Of a stretch of DNA of 64,000 nucleotides, positions 1-12,937 are shown piece after piece (position 1 is the first letter of the stretch; each line of letters begins with the position of its first letter). Position numbers and translations under genes: made by a program. The DNA is from Tetraselmis striata. Its lineage: Eukaryota; Chlorophyta; Chlorodendrophyceae; Chlorodendrales; Chlorodendraceae. Under the pieces are notes generated by a model, which saw only the letters and a program-made list of their open reading frames with translations, did not search any database and was not told where the DNA came from. Where the stretch lies: assembly GCA_006384855.1 (NCBI GenBank), contig VCJN01001422.1, positions 62,001 through 126,000 on the forward strand. The letters run 5' to 3'.

Positions 1-2
1 CA

Positions 3-668
3 TGCCTGCAGTTTGCTATCCGCGAGGGGATCATTGCCGATCCTGACGCAGAGGAGCCGTCCGAGGAGGAGGAAGAGGCTGAGCCAGAGGGGGAAGCAGA
101 GGCGGGGGAGGACGGGATGGAGGCGCCGAGAAGTGGCGATCCAGAGCAGCTGACTAAGTCGGTGTCCATCGCGCCAGACGGGCCGGACTTTCGTCTCGGC
201 TCCGCGAAGAGCACTCGGCTGAACTCGGCGAAAAGCGGCAGGAGCCTGGCGAGCGCCAAGAGCTCGAAGAGCGTGCGAAGCGTGTCGGCACGGCGCAACA
301 TGCGGGCCAACCCGCTGGAGGTCTGGGAGGTGGAGAACATCTCGTCGGAGATGGTGAGCGAGCTGGAGGCGCGCATGACGGCGCTGCTGGAGGCGCAGTC
401 GCTCGCGGCCGAGGTCGCGGTGGCCAATGCACGCGAGGAGGCGACGGAGGGGATACGCCGCCAGGGCAAGCATGCCGACATGAAGGTCGGCGCGCTGGCG
501 GATGACATCGACGCGCTGGGGAAGGCCATCCGGGGCGTAGCGGAAGTGGCGGCGTCGGACGCGGCGGCCCGAGAGGTGCGCAACTCGATCGCTGTGTGGA
601 TACAGCGTCCCGCCCTCTCGCTATGTACCTCGCGTAATGACAGTGGGCTGAATGCTAGATCGACCATG

Positions 669-707
<39 letters not shown>

Positions 708-3700
708 CTATATATATTATGTATGTTACATACATATACGAATACATATACATGTTAATATATACATATATGTAAAGATTGTGTGAGTAGTTGTCGCCAT
801 CGTAATACTAAATTATGAAGATAAATGGTCTATTTATAAAATGTTTGGTAGGCAAATGTACGCGTGTGTATAATATGTATTCTCGTACGCTTTGGATTCG
901 CTATATATACTGCGCAGTGTGTTTTTTCATGGTAGACGAGGAGAGCAGAGAAAAGTGCATTTATGACTTATCTAGAAAATTACAGAAAATAAAACGAATC
1001 TATCACGGAAACTTAAACTCCATGGCGGAAAACAACTCATTTTCGTGACCCATGGGACCAAGTACCTAGTAGGATAGCTTGTCTGATTATGTATTTACAC
1101 ATAGGTATGGTAGATGACGTCCATTCATGCAATACCTTGTTATTAACCTTTTGCTACAGTTGCCAGCTGATACGTGGCCATATCGCTCTAATCACGTTCA
1201 CTCTGTGGCTGCAGGCAAAGTCGCAGCAGACCATGGAAGCGCTGCTGCAGGCGCTTCAGGAGCAGCTGCAGATAGCTGTAGGCGAAGCACTGGAGGCCAA
1301 CAAGGAGGCGGTCTCCGCGATGGTCGCCCAGCAGTGCGTGCGCCTCCAGGGAGCATGGTCCTTCTTCATGGCAGCGGGGCGAATTCGCGGATACGCCTCA
1401 GTCCCTGACACTGCGGCTGTCTTGCCCGGACCAGGGTGGCCGACATGGAAGCGGCTCTGAGCAGCTCGTGGGAAGCGGTGCGGGCGATGGATGCGGCCAA
1501 GGTGGACTGCACGGAGATGAAAGAGACGCGTTTGGCGATGGACAAGGTGAGAGTTGTTGGACTGCGGCATCGCCTGATGAGTCCACCCCCTCGTGAATAG
1601 TGAGTCTGCCGCCGCAATGTGGTGGGACTCACTCGATGCAAATAGGGTTTCGACCGCCACCACTCCCCCCCCCCCCCCTCTACCACAAAGAATTTGTATC
1701 CTGCATGGGTGCCGACGCAGTTCGAACAAATTAGCTATAAAAAAACTCCTTGCCGTTTGCCAATTTACTCCTGACAGAAACGCAACGCAGTACGACGAAA
1801 CTCAGAAAGTACCACTGGTCACCCCCAGATGTTATTTGATATGGCTTTCTTATAAATGCCCCGGCACCCCTACGAACGTCCACTTTAGCTGTTTGAGACG
1901 CCCTCCCGCGTGGTATGACTAGGCCCTGCCCGGCTATGCGACACGCGTTTGCTTCATCGGAAGGTGGCCGATGTTCTAGCAACCGGCTGGTGTAACTCAA
2001 CATGTACCCACAGCCCAATGCGAAAATGATCATGCTGCTGGGGTCGGGTCCGCCCTCCCCCTCGGGTCGCGTCCGCTTCTGTCTGCAGGGCTCGCTTATA
2101 GGGTTCGGCTAGAGATGTACCTGACACCCAGCGCACTGCGCATGTAGATGTGGAAAGACACGCAGCGCTTCCTGCTTGACAAGGCGGAAACCTCCGAGGT
2201 CGCTGCCAGCAACGAGGAGCTCAGCGCAGCCATGCAGGCTCTGAAGGACAAGGTGGACGACATGACGTCCATTGTGTACGCAGGGCCCCGGGGCGGCCAG
2301 GTGCGACCCCCCCCCCCCCCACACACACACACACACACTGCCCTTACAAGCACTACCCCGGATTATTCCACCGACCATCACATTATTCACACATTGCGCG
2401 TAACGGGTGAAGCTGTTGTAATCACGTGCAACCTGCCGTGACATTTGAACTCGTTTGCAAGTCGGAAAATTAGTAATGAATTGTTTTGCAGCAACGAGTC
2501 GAACATCCGTTTGATTATCGTGGTGTCTTCTGATATTTTCCAGAAAAATATAGTTTTCCCTCTTTATGTAGAGAGGAGGGGAGGGGGGGGGGGGGGGGGA
2601 GGTATATCCGAAAGCGATGATATACCGCGATTCCAAAGCGTGGTTTCGGTGCCCGCCCATGGAATTCCTTATTTGCATTCGACTTTGGGGGGGGGCAGCT
2701 AGCAATTTATTCCCACAATACTGACCACCTATTTCTTTATGCATTCAAATAGCGGCTGAAAAGCGATTGCTCGACCCAAGTGACCAGGCCTTTATGCAAA
2801 TATTCAGATGGTGGCTTTTGATGCCTGGATCGAATCAGTGTGTTTCACACATGTTGAGGCTAGTTTACACCAGAAGCACATCATTGGAGCATATTGGCTA
2901 TGTACGGCAAATGTGGTTGCAACGTTCGCTGCGGTCTGCTTGTTTAACCCCTGTATTAACCCGCTGTTTAACCAATGAGACATTTGGGGCCAAATTCAGA
3001 AAGACATTACTACGGCCATGAAGCGACCGCAAAAGGTTATTTCGGTAGTCGGGGCTTTTTCTGTATAACTTTGGTTTGTAATGTACATCCGTCTTTACAT
3101 CGACATTCTTCTATATGTTTTCGGTACGAAGCTTGATATTGCGTTAAATATAAGGCACAGTATATAAATGCGGTAGTCGCTTCTACTACAGCAGAGCGCA
3201 AGTTTGCTAATGTTCTGCTGCTAGTACTCGTACCCCTACCGGTAAGCAACATGGTCAGTGCATTACGATGCCGGTTTTGCATCTTGCCTGAAGCGTGTCT
3301 ACCACAAACTTGTACGGTCGCGTAATGTCGGCGTGTCATTGTATATGGCATAGCAAAGTTTTGTCGGCTACTGCGGTATTGTTGCGCGCTACTGCGTCCA
3401 GCAGCGTGCGGTGCGGTGCGGTGCGTGTTGTGTGCGGATGAGCGGGCGGCGTGATGACTGCGCAGGGGAAGAGGAGTAGCGACGTGGAGTCCACCGACTC
3501 CCACCGCCAGATGGGCCGCTCCATCAAGAGCTTGCAGGACAGCTTTCAAAAGATGGCGCAGTCCTTGACGGCTGCGGTGACGGATGCGGCCAACGGTGAG
3601 CATGCAGGCCAGGCTTGTTGATACCCACACCGATTCATTTCGTTTGCGGTTCCAAGCCCCAATCAACTTTTTTATGCAACCTTGCGTTGGGATGTCCTTG

Positions 3701-6700
3701 CCGTTTTCGAGGTTTATAATCTGATTATGCTGTTGTTACCGATAGGTGTCCCGGTAGTCACTTGTCTATTCGCGGATGGGTCAAGGTGGGGGGAGACGGG
3801 GGGGGGGGGGGGGGGGGGGGGGGGGCGTCAAAAACAATAGGGTATTGCGAATCCACATACGCATTATGGCTGTCGTAGATTTGGTTTATTTGGCTGGGCA
3901 AAAGGCAATCACTTTCGTTATCAATAGTTTCCTTGGAGGTGCGTCGGAACCCATGGGGGTGTCCGCGGCCCTGAGTCCTCCGCCTTCTGCGCGCGCAGCC
4001 AAGGAGCAGCTGGCGCAGAGCGTGCCCGCGCTGAAGGAGCAGATGAAGGGGCTGCACGAGGAGGTACAGACGCTGCGCGCGGTGCTGAACAGCCACAAGA
4101 CGGATGCGCTGCCGAAGCTGGAGGCCAAGTCCCTCATCGAGCGAGGGGTGCGTCCTGCCCGCATGAACCATCACCGCGCGTGGGGATTTCATATATTTAC
4201 TTAACTATGCCTATATTGTGCTTGACCCCCCCCCCCCCCCCCTTGCGGCACTCCGCGTAGAGAAACAAACTGTACTTATATGCAAAGCCTACCGGACTAC
4301 AAAACGAAAACTAACACGGATCTCAAATTTGCAAAACAATTCAAAAGTAAATACCGGTTATTAAATGATGCGTTACACACAAGCACGCACGCACGCACGC
4401 GTTCTTTGTGTACCAGTGTCCTACGGCGCGTACTAAGCAGTAGTATAGCGTCGTCGTTGTCGCTGTTGTAGTAGTCGCCGCATTTAATCCGAGAAAATTT
4501 AGTCCGAAACAGTCGCGCCAACCGCCGACACGTGTGCTCGGTGGCCACGCCAAGTGCCCAGAGCCGACGAGCCCCGCGCGGCACGCCCTTTCCGCCTACT
4601 GTGCGCAGGTGCAAGGTCTGCGCAGCATGCTTCCGGACCTGGCGAGGGAGCAGGTGCAGCTGGCTCTGTCCGACAAGCAGCCCGCCGCGACGTTGTCGAA
4701 CCCCGGCAAGGGAGCGGGGGCGCATCCCGTGTCGGCCCCCACCTCCTCGATTGCGCCTCTGCCCGCGGTTGCTGAGGACGATGAGCGAGAGCACGGCGCC
4801 GACGATGCTAAAGAGGGGGAGGGGGGAGCGGATGGCGGCGGGGCGGTGGCGGTGGCGGTGGCGGCGGAGCTGCGCGTTAAGGTGAAGGGGCTGCGGGACG
4901 AGCTGTTCTCCTTCCGGCGGGACCTCTCGCTGCAGGGCACGGAGCTGCAGGGGCTCAAGGACGACTGCATGGAGCGCTCCGTGAAGCAGTCGGAGTCGGA
5001 GGTGCGGACCCTCTTCCAGGGGTTGAGATGTTCTGGCATATCTACAGGAGGAACTAAAGAATCTATTTACAAATACGAATAAACACGTACAGGTACCACC
5101 TACATCCACTACATCCATCATGGGTAGTTTTTCTCGACATTTTATATCAACAGTATGCTAGGTACAACCGCTCTTCCATTTATGTATAGCCTAAGTATTA
5201 CCTGAGATTGAATTGTACCACATGATATAGTTTATTTATAATCGCAGTACATTCTTTAATCATTTCGATACTGTGTTTCGTATTGTGTGCGAGTCTGATT
5301 TAATATATTCATGCTTAATATTTCATGTTTTCTGTTGTTTTTAACTAATAGTTTGAGATTTGATTCTTTTTTCGCAATTATCTTAAGTTAAAAATGCAAT
5401 TTTAGACCCAATCATTGGCTATGAGTTTCAAACACCCCTGCATTCTGAGAGCATACATAATCTTAAGAACATCTTCTCAAAATGATATTCATGTGAATAT
5501 ATACGAGCGCCAATAACGATCACGCAGCGGATCTACTCTCATACTTGATAACCTGGCTTTAGCTTTACATCCCGGCTTATCGGTGCCTCTGCTAAGCCGG
5601 AAATGGTCATTGGCCCTGCAGATGCACATCCGCGTGCTCCGCAGCAAGCTGGACGCGCTGCAGGAGCGGCAGCTGGAGCTGGGGCACAGCAAGGCTGGCA
5701 TGGCGGAGCTGGCGGTGCTGGAGTCACGCGTGGCGGAGCTGGCGGGCTTTGTGTTGCCCATGCAGATCTCCGCCTACGACGCGCTGCGCGCCTCCGACCC
5801 CTCACCCGTCCCCGTGGCGGCTGGCATGACGCAGTGGCGCCAGGGGAGCCAGGCGGAGCGCATGCAGGAGAAGGTACGGTACCACGCCCGCGACTGCGTG
5901 ATCTTATGGTTTTCAAAACGCTCAATAGAATCAAGTGTGTCATTCCATATAGCTTTGAGACCGAGAATCATGTATGGCGGGTACCTCTGATGTATTTCAG
6001 CTGTGACATGTCACGTGATACATGATCGTCTAATCGTCGTAACATTGGCGTCAGTTCGCGCGGAGATATGCAGCCCTGTCCGTGTGCTCGTACATTAAAC
6101 CCAAATCCATCTGCCGCAGTCTTTGCATGATCTCGTACACACCGATACTGCATCAGTGATGTTGCAATTGACCGGTTCCCAGGCTTGCGCCCGTTCACCC
6201 CAGGCTGCCTGGTATCTAGCGTCAAAAAAAAATCTGACCCCCTAGGATACTACGTCCGGGGCGGGGCTCTATATTTCAACTCATCAAGTGGAGCAGTAAC
6301 CTGTCGACGCATTATAGCGATAGGCAGCACGTCATGTCATCGTGCTACTACCACTAATGATTGCAGCTCTCTCGGCGATGCGCGGCTGCCTCCGTATGCA
6401 TGGACAATGCACTCGCCGCGTACTCGTACCGGTCAGCATTCTTTTAATAAACCCGTGATAGGTATTAATACTATTACTGCAGTTCAGAAATAGGAATCTA
6501 CTGCAGTTCAAACGATATGTGTTTCCTTCGTTTTTGTAAGTCACGACTCGAGTGTATGGCATGTCTGCTAGTGACAAGGGCCCAGTACCCCCCTGGTAAT
6601 GATAAGTCCTCCGTCGCATTTCGATTCTTGATAGTAGTGAAAACATTTGAAACGCCATCAAAACACATTCAAACACCATTGTGCCCCGCCTGCAGCCGGC

Positions 6701-7011
6701 CCCTTGCATTCCCCGCTTTCTCCATTTCCCTGGCCCTCACCCCGTCACCCTTGCATATATCTCCCTCTGACTCATGCTTGCTGGCCTCCGCGCAGGCCTC
6801 CAAGTCCCGAGCCGCGCGGCAGGGGCTGCTGGGCGACACGGGTGACGGCGCCGTGAGGGAGACGATACTGCCCCCCATCGACAGCGTGACGCGGCAGGCC
6901 AGGTCGGCCCGGGCCACGGTGCCTCAGGGCGCCCGCCAGCAGCGGAGAGCGGCATACTCTGCGCGGCTGGGGAAACTCGGGATTGAGAACCCGGTGTCTG
7001 AAGAGTTTTAA
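3..7011 (+). CDS. Coiled-coil protein, nine exons, 5' end outside window
   Basis: Exons that join in phase are 3-575, 1215-1357, 1435-1546, 2148-2300, 3466-3595, 3999-4147, 4609-5001, 5622-5873 and 6796-7011 (TAA stop). They give about 706 residues, with the start beyond the left edge. Every proposed intron is GT-AG. The only weak junction is 1357/1435, a 77-base intron. Exon 1 has an acidic Glu-rich stretch, then a Ser/Lys/Arg-rich low-complexity part (for example SAKSGRSLASAKSSKSVRS). Most of the rest is Ala/Leu/Glu/Lys heptad-like sequence typical of coiled coils (for example LQALQEQLQIAVGEALEANK and LRSKLDALQERQLELGHSK). Exon 7 carries a disordered Pro/Gly/Asp-rich insert. No catalytic motif, membrane segment or named family was recognised. 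A cytoskeletal or scaffold role is only a guess from the coiled coil. Confidence 0.75.
667..720. repeat. (TA)n microsatellite in intron 1 of the coiled-coil gene
   Basis: Nearly pure alternating T and A just downstream of exon 1. It reads as an Ile/Tyr-Tyr string in all frames and is not coding. Confidence 0.9.
2307..2338. repeat. C14 homopolymer followed by (CA)n
   Basis: Starts six bases after the splice donor at 2301 (GTGCGA), a position also seen for C runs in the helicase gene. A CA dinucleotide repeat follows directly. Confidence 0.9.
3798..3825. repeat. G28 homopolymer in an intron
   Basis: Uninterrupted G run in the intron between exons 5 and 6 of the coiled-coil gene. Its length in the assembly may be inexact. 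Confidence 0.9.
6033..6170 (+). repeat. Dispersed repeat, copy 1
   Basis: Lies in the last intron of the coiled-coil gene and resembles 46409-46555 in the same orientation. Shared blocks include ATCGTCGTAA near the start, CGTGCTCGTACA in the middle, ATCTCGTACACACCGATACT against ATATCGTACACACAGATATA, and GTTGCAATTG against GTAGTTGCGATC near the end. No tRNA-type A/B boxes or coding frame were seen, so the class (SINE, MITE or other) is open. Confidence 0.6.
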
Positions 7012-8368
7012 TGAACTACACGGATGCATGTGTACCTCCGGATTGGGGAACTTTGGCATGCATCAAAATGTGGACTGGAAGGCCGAGCACGGTGGCGTTA
7101 CTTGCAGTGGTTGCATACCTTTTTCAGCCATAGCTCCCGCCAGTGATTAACTCATCAACAAATGCGCGATATGTGTCCAGAATCGTGCACCGCCTCGCCA
7201 TCCTGCTACATCCACAATATATATGGGTAACGGACTGCACCTTGAAAACTCGTTTCTGAAGAGATCATGAAGCGATGTGTTGGTAACCTCACAGGGGGTG
7301 CTTACAGGGGTGTGTGGGAGAAGTCCTGCCACTGAGTAACAGCGGCACCACAGGCCAAACATGCCTATGTGTATACAATATACATTTATGAAATACTTGA
7401 TAGTCGTCGCTCCTAAAGCAAGCAGCAGTTCTACAGCAATTTTGGATTATGATATATACCATATATCTTTTCTGCCAATTATATTTGACGAATCATATTA
7501 AGTATATACTCCAGTGTACTTAATACCAGCGAAAATTTTGGGTTTGAGGGCGCTTTATCACGCTGATGTCAATAAATAAACGTTATAATGCCGACCATGA
7601 AAAGTATTCGTTCCCTTCAGCATTACCCGCAGCAGCAGTCCCATAACGCCCAGCACATGTATCTATATATGGTTCGCTTGTTTTTCTTTCATGTCGTTCG
7701 CTGAGCTCTTGCGCTGAATGGTGATGATATTGTCTGGGCAGTATCAGATTATAACAAGCAAAAAGATAAGGCATGCACGTGCTTAGTAGTATCAGATTCT
7801 ATTGATAATGACGGAAAGGCAATAAATGGCAGCCATTTCAATAGTTTTAATGTAAACTATCTACACATATATCTGGTTTAGACAAGTATAGCTTGTACTG
7901 GTTTTTCACGGGTGGCAGAGTATCGTTGTCTATAGTAGATTTGTCTGGGTAGCGATGCACTTGTAGTGATGGGTGTACATAAAGTCACAAACAACATTAC
8001 TATCTTGTATACATATTTGACAGGCGGGCGCCATCCGCTCTGAGAAAACCGCATAGCTTCTATTCACTCTTATTACTCCTCGTATATACTTTTGACATTC
8101 CGACGATCGCATTATGTATGCAGATGTAGTAATCCTTAGCATTCACAACTAAAATAACATCTCCGCCGCCCGCGCGCCACCGGCTTACCTGCGCGCTATA
8201 CACGCTGGCATGCTGCCGCCAGGAAACAAGTATATAAATAACATCGACACTATACAGCAAATTAAAAACTCGCAAGAGCGAGCGCGATGCCTACAAGGGA
8301 CACTTCGCACAAAATAATAAAACAACAGCACCGCACGCAGCCGCCAGGTACGGAAGAAGCGTCATGAC
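7012..8368. other. Intergenic region, no gene seen
   Basis: AT-richer than the flanking exons, with only short ORFs that lack coding character. It separates the coiled-coil gene from the retrotransposon remnant. No terminal repeat or RNA gene was recognised. Confidence 0.6.
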
Positions 8369-8446
8369 GGTTTTCCGAGCCGTGCCCGCTCGCAATTGAG
8401 CGGCAGGCACTGAGACAACACTAGTACGTAGCCTCAGTGTGCAACC
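8369..8446 (-). repeat. 3' direct repeat of the DIRS-like element, outer copy
   Basis: Matches 8893-8974 closely: both share GAGCCGTGCCCGCTCG, AATTGAGCGGCAGGCACTG, ACGTAGCCTCAGTG and the ending GCAACCG. It contains the same two small stem-loops (CCGCTC/GAGCGG and CACTGAG/CTCAGTG). Confidence 0.8.
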
Positions 8447-8777
8447 GGTGAAGGTCGGTGGGCACAGGGGTGTTCGTTACAGGAAATGAAAAAGCCGGGT
8501 ATCCGCTGCCTCTATGTAACCATACATCTCATCTCCAGGCCAGCGGTCGTCCAGCAATGTCACTTCAACCAAAAGGCACAATACTTAGCACAGTTGGTCA
8601 GAGCAACAAATCAAATCCCATAACTAGTACCACAGTACTTGCACCACAGTGCACAAAACACATCGCAGAAACAAGGTACCAAAGTGCGCAAAATACAAAT
8701 GAGACTCCAAAGGGAGGGCGGGTGGGAAATCAGAGCGCCGGTTAGCACGACGAGAGAATGAGCAATCATACTGACAG

Positions 8778-8974
8778 CCGCCGCATTATATGCGGCGGGC
8801 TACGGCACGGAAAACCGGCATTTTCAAATGCCGGTCTCCAGCTGTACTTCGCAAGCTGCGTACAGCTACATCCACGGCAATTGAAAACGCTCAGTTTTCC
8901 GCCGAGCCGTGCCCGCTCGTAATTGAGCGGCAGGCACTGAGACAACAATATTACGTAGCCTCAGTGCGCAACCG
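8778..8974. repeat. Cluster of four stem-loops with inner direct repeat
   Basis: Four hairpins in a row: 8778-8798 (arms CCGCCGCAT/ATGCGGCGG), 8814-8835 (ACCGGCAT/ATGCCGGT), 8913-8930 (CCGCTC/GAGCGG) and 8935-8966 (CACTGAG/CTCAGTG). The block 8893-8974 is the inner copy of the direct repeat, directly downstream of the recombinase stop on the minus strand. GGCACGGAAAACC at 8805-8817 also pairs imperfectly with the GTTTTCCG...CCGTGCC part of the repeat, giving a larger possible fold. Confidence 0.75.
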
Positions 8975-9020
8975 AGTGTACGCAAGATCGGCGGAGCCAG
9001 TGTAGAGTTGTCAGTCAAAC

Positions 9021-10150
9021 TCAGGACTCATCCTCATCAGCATGATCTGGAACAAACCCAGTAAAAATATTCTGTGGGCGACCGTCTACCTCAGGAATTG
9101 TGCACTCGTCCGGTTCAGATTCCGGCATGGGGGGCTCGCAAGGCACGGGTGTAGTCGGCATTTCAAGAGCGACCGGCCGCTCGTCCACAACAGTGGAACC
9201 CGATGGGGCGGGCATGATTGCACGAGATACGGAGAGCAGTCTTTCGTCACAACTCTTCATATACCTGACTTGGCACGAAACACTACTGGAACCCATATGT
9301 TGGCCCCAATCCTCTCGGGCAATCCCGGCATTAGCAGCGGCCGAAGCACCGCCACTACGGCCAGAGTGTGATCCGTAGTAGCCAGGAACTTTTTAGCAGT
9401 AACGTCCATAATGGAGCCCATCCACTGTGACAAGTACCTTGAGTACTGGGCAACTGTAATAGTTTTGCCATTGGGAGCAATTTCGCCTGGGGAAGCCCGG
9501 ACAAATTGACCAACAAAGCCCTGAAAAATAGGACGAACGGGAGCTTGCCTACCAGTAGGCCGAGTCAAAATCATCAGCCGCTGCAGCAGCCGGACAGGGC
9601 AAATAGGGCCGGGAATCTCAGATATAACAACCTGTGTCCCTTGACGGTACTGATCCGCTTTTCTTTTAACAGATGTCATCGTCACAAATTTATCGCCCGG
9701 GGCGAAAACGACATCGGTGTGTCTCAAGCCCGACGCGCAGTCGAACCGGCACATTGCGCAAAAACACAGGACGCATAGGACTGCGACTACCAAGTGACAG
9801 TAAGGAGCACTCTCATGCGTATAAGCAGACGCAAAAGCGACAACATCCCGCCAAAGGAAAGGTTCTTTGCGATTGGAAACCCTGAGGCCGATAGAGCGCT
9901 TAGCCGCCTCTCTCACCATAGCGGCCCACGGAGAGAGGGTCGGAAGGTGATTGTAAAGATTAATACGTTGGTGGAACGCAATCGCAGCGGAAGCTGTTTT
10001 TATTACCGACTACGACTCAGCCGCATTAGCAATGAACTGTAAATAGAGAGCCACCGTCTCATCCGAGGCTGGCAGGGGGTTCTTGGGAACTGAGAGGGCG
10101 GCACACCACTTCAGGAAGCGGCGCCATACGTAGGCATAGCCGGACCAGTG
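9021..10150 (-). pseudogene. Tyrosine recombinase of DIRS-like element, TAG and frameshift
   Basis: Reading down the minus strand, the N-terminal helical part (WSGYAYVWRRFLKWCAAL) is interrupted by TAG at 10010-10012. It continues through INLYNHLPTLSPWAAMVREA into the catalytic part. The first catalytic Arg is probably in FCAMCRFDCASGLRHTDV, followed by RKADQYRQGT. Near 9375-9395 the frame changes; the other frame carries HSGRSGGASAAANAGI (the H-x-x-R motif), then WGQHMGSSSVSCQVRY with the nucleophile Tyr. All expected catalytic boxes are therefore present but split across two frames. A run of five A's in AAAAAG lies near the shift. In the family this enzyme integrates circular cDNA by strand exchange, with no integrase. 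Most likely dead; a sequencing error or programmed frameshift is the alternative. Confidence 0.75.
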
Positions 10151-12450
10151 CTCTCGGCAACAGTATTACGAGCAGAATTACGAAGGTCATTCAGAAGGGA
10201 ACACTCGACGGGATCATCTCTATTGATACCAAACTCATCCCAAGGGGTTGCCGGCATCTCAGAACCACCGGGAGGGGAAGCAGCGTGGGCAGGCGCCGTG
10301 GACGCAGCGGTCCGCGAGCGGGAGAACTGGAGGGCCTGGCCGTGAAAAGTCGATTCCGGATGGCCAGAATATCCCAAGACGGCGGTCGATGTGATTTCTG
10401 GTTGCCGCTGTTCTGGCCCGGGAGAAAAAGGGCAGGGTCCTCCCTGGCTGGGGAGCCACAGCCAGTCCATGACAGCATCAATGAAGTGAGCACCGTCAGG
10501 TGCAAGGATATGCCACCATGAGGAAAAGTGCCAAAAGGGGATACTCAAAGTGCCCGTAGCAGCACAAGTGTGCATGTGCCTGAGCACATCACCCACCATT
10601 CTGAAAGGAGGGTTAATCCAGCAATTGAACTGAGACCAATCATGGTGCATAGAGTTGACACCATGAGTGCCTGGGCACCAAAACTGAGAAAAGAACACAC
10701 TACAGTGTGCATTTCTGCTGCTCGCACAGAGGTCAGCATTATGAGGACCCCATCGGGCATCCAGCATCTGAAAATAATTACTGTGTAACATCCAGTCACT
10801 AGTGTCCTCATATTTGATGATAGCGTCAGCACGGACATTCCTTTCTCTGGGAACCCAATGTAAATCCAGAGTGATATCATACTTTACACACAGAAGGTGT
10901 AATTCAATAGCCAGATCATTAATATGGATAGATCTGCTACCTTTCCCCACAATCCATAGTAGGTTCTGGTTATCAGTCTGGATGACTACCAGTGCGCCCA
11001 CACAAAATGTAATAACAGACATTATGCATCTGATATCTTCTGCCAGCTCTCTGAAGGTAGAGGACTGGGCTCTCTCCCATAGAGTAAAGAACTCGTGAGC
11101 GATAAGTTGATGGGAATCTGACAAGCCATTAATCAGAAGACCACCCCAACCAACATCAATGGCATCGGTTTCTAAATTAATCGCCACCACATGCTGACGA
11201 GGCCAGATTCTGCCCACACAGGAATTTCTGTCTAATCCTTCCCAGAACGACTGTTCATTTCTAGCTTCATGTTTGAGAGAAACCCAGGAGGACCAGGTAT
11301 ACACTGAATTTTGAACGGCATACAGATGCTGGGTATAAAGCTGAGTGAGAGAGCCCAGAGCCAGCTTCATGGAGCCAGTTTGGCCTATAATACTAGCCAA
11401 CTTGCGGACAGACACTCTGCCTCTGCGGGCATACAACAATTCAGCGATGCCTTGCTGTAACCTATCCCATCGGTCTTCTGGCACAGAAAAAGTACCGGTG
11501 GCAGAGTCTACCATAAAGCTCAAATGCCTGAGCAATTGAACATGAGCTGGGGTGCTTTTCTCTATATTAAGACACAAACCTGACTTACCAAAGTTAGAAA
11601 CAATTCTTCTGCCGAGCACTGATGCACCAGCAGCTGAGGGGGCACAAAATAGAAAATCATCCAGATAGGGTAGCTATAGGACACGAATACCCTCTCTGCG
11701 CCAGTATCTGACCAGCTCAGACATGGTCTTAACAAAGGCATAAGGAGCCACTTTCAATCCAAAAGGTAAGCTATTGAACATGTAATACTTGCCCTTCCAC
11801 TGGAAGGCGACATAAGGTTTTGCAGAGGAATGAAACTCGACGTGACTGAAACCATATTTCAAGTCGAAAGCAATCATGTGATCACCTTTCATCATAATAT
11901 CTTTGAGGTCTAAGAGACCCTCAAATTTGAACATAGGGCAATAAATAGCCTCATTGACATAACGCATATTAATGATGAGCCAGAGCTTATCAGAGCGGGG
12001 TTTAGGCACAATGCCTATAGGACGAACCACAGTAGGTTTATCAGAAGTCTCGTAAACATGGCCCGCAGCCACCATTTCAGCAACACACTCATCCACAAAC
12101 TTTGAATTCTGGTGGGCCGTTCTAAGGTTGAGGAACTCAGCTGGTGCAGGGGGGGCAGTCTTCCAACGAAGAGAAAAGCCATCCTCGATCAATCGCAGGA
12201 CACATGAGCGAGGGCGGCATATAGAACGCCAGAACGGGAGTGACCTCTTCAGAGTACCAACTCTGAATAGGGGTGTGCCCTGCTCCATCTCAAATCTGTC
12301 TAGAGGCTCCCTGAAATCCCAGTGAAACTCATCATCAGGATGATTAATATGAAGACCAGAAGAGGTACCTATAACATAGCAGCCAAAAACAGACAGAATG
12401 AATAAAACTGCTGCTATTCTACTGCAAACTAGGGTGAGAGAAAAATCCAA
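10111..12450 (-). pseudogene. Reverse transcriptase-RNase H of DIRS-like element, interrupted by TAG
   Basis: Two in-frame ORFs (12450-11674 and 11619-10111) are one protein interrupted by TAG at 11674-11676. Fingers and palm motifs precede the stop: VRPIGIVPKPRSDKLWLIIN, MIAFDLKYGFSHV and SLPFGLKVAPYAF. The catalytic box LPYLDDFLF follows it at once. RNase H is visible downstream: NLETDAIDVGWGG, TFRELAEDI, IQTDNQNLLW and RNVRADAI. The C-terminal part (DWSQFNCWINPPFRMVGDVL, then a TLSIPFWHFSSWW block) resembles the region DIRS elements carry after RNase H; its NPPF resembles a methyltransferase motif, but function there is not claimed. The frame ends just inside the recombinase frame. No gag ORF was recognised immediately upstream. 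Confidence 0.85.
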
Positions 12451-12937
12451 AATTCAAAATCGAATTTGAAATTCAAAGACTAAAAGATATCAAAAGGAAA
12501 TCTGACAAAGAAATGAGCATACAAAGCTCCAAGACACATAAAAAAAATATGCACAAGCACAGGTAAGCTGAAAGAATGAATCATATTAGCGATACAAATG
12601 CAAATGAGTGCAAATCAAATAGGCATCAGAGCCAAAGGACATATAGAAACAGTAGCGAAGAAAAAGCAAAATGAAAGCTGAATCAGAGTCAGCCAGCCTC
12701 AAAGGCATTACTTGCAAACCAAATGCTGAACGGACAGCAAAGGTATATTCCACAAGCTTCAGGAAGCCATCAGCCCGAGCTGGAACCAAAAGATGAAAAT
12801 ACAAAGCGAGCTGCATGGACAGTCTCAAATCCCAGAGGATCAATGCACTGGTGCATTATCACAGCGAAGTATCAAGTACATGCTGTAGGAAGCCGTGTAC
12901 ACATCCGGAGATGTATATCAGATCAGCGTATATCAGA

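Noticed and set aside
8369..8974. CRISPR-like array
   Set aside because: Only two repeats ~520 bases apart, with an internal hairpin block and no regular spacers; eukaryotic context.
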